This document shows positions 63,856-64,000 of a DNA stretch of 64,000 nucleotides, piece after piece. Origin of the DNA: Brachypalpus laphriformis (taxonomy: Eukaryota; Arthropoda; Insecta; Diptera; Syrphidae); contig OX246753.1 of NCBI GenBank assembly GCA_945910035.1, positions 256,173,477 to 256,237,476 of the forward strand. The letters are read 5' to 3'. A program made the position numbers and the translations under genes. Positions within the stretch are counted from its first letter, which is position 1, and every line of letters starts with the position of its first letter. The notes below the pieces were generated by a model. It saw nothing but the letters and a program-made list of their open reading frames with translations. It searched no databases and was not told the DNA's origin.

Positions 63856-64000
63856 TTATGAAATTATGTCATTTCATTTTAAAGACATGGCAAAACAACA
63901 TCGGGTGAGTGTTCTTGGGCCACCTTGCGTAATATAATTTTGGGGAAAGTTAAAGGCTAGTGCTTTCGTAGGTATTGGGACAACTTTAAAACAAGGTATG
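63856..64000. other. Right edge of window
   Basis: An A run (63845-63855) and about 145 bases without a recognised gene. GGGCCACCTTGCG (63917-63929) could be part of a mariner terminus, but I cannot confirm it. Confidence 0.3.

Noticed and set aside
1..64000. CRISPR arrays, bacterial operons, rRNA or tRNA genes
   Set aside because: No regularly spaced repeats, ribosome binding sites, 16S/23S/28S segments or tRNA cloverleaf pattern were seen on reading both strands by eye. A tRNAscan or Rfam run would be decisive.

Overview
The window looks like eukaryotic, probably insect (possibly dipteran), heterochromatin-like DNA. It contains no bacterial operons, ribosome binding sites, rRNA, tRNA or CRISPR array that I can see. 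The evidence for an insect is the mix of non-LTR retrotransposon families (LOA-like with RNase H, R1-like, Jockey-like, CR1-like, JAM1/RTE-like), Tc1/mariner remnants, and core promoters with an arthropod TCAGT initiator. Clade names rest on motif recognition by eye, not on a database search. I use working names: family A and family B (related RTE/CFDP2-like LINEs), RTE-1, RTE-2, RTE-C, LOA-a to LOA-f, O (a LINE of uncertain clade) and J (Jockey-like).

Layout. 1-1935 is an RTE-C fragment, an unassigned repeat and family A copy A. 1936-3908 is LOA-a. 5036-9575 is a run of LOA and RTE-1 pieces, with LOA-c nested in RTE-1. 9858-10620 is a small intronless gene of unknown function. 10954-19690 repeats the RTE-C / repeat / family A arrangement (copy B), here split by O, which is itself split by J. 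20250-24720 holds LOA and R1 debris. 24866-37760 is one large nest: LOA-b was split by a CR1-like element, and that element was later split by LOA-e, RTE-1 and family B. 37761-39340 is largely unexplained DNA. 39341-44233 is a patchwork of LOA, RTE-C, R1 and Jockey. 44234-47696 is the best preserved RTE-2, inserted into the Jockey copy. 47936-49110 is a mariner-type element. 49647-53379 is a second LOA-a copy containing an R1 piece. 53392-56065 is non-repetitive-looking DNA rich in homopolymer and simple tracts. 56209-59372 is the second RTE-2. 59820-60870 is a second intronless gene. 61946-63855 holds RTE-2, LOA and mariner fragments.

The LINE genes form no shared pathway. Each RT, endonuclease or RNase H belongs to a separate element, and nearly all are broken. 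What can be read with confidence is the order of insertion, because target-site duplications (TSDs) and reading-frame continuity are visible at base resolution. The two non-LINE genes share the same promoter layout (TATAAA with a TCAGTC initiator about 30 bp downstream) and are the only candidates for expressed single genes. I found no clearly new multi-gene system.
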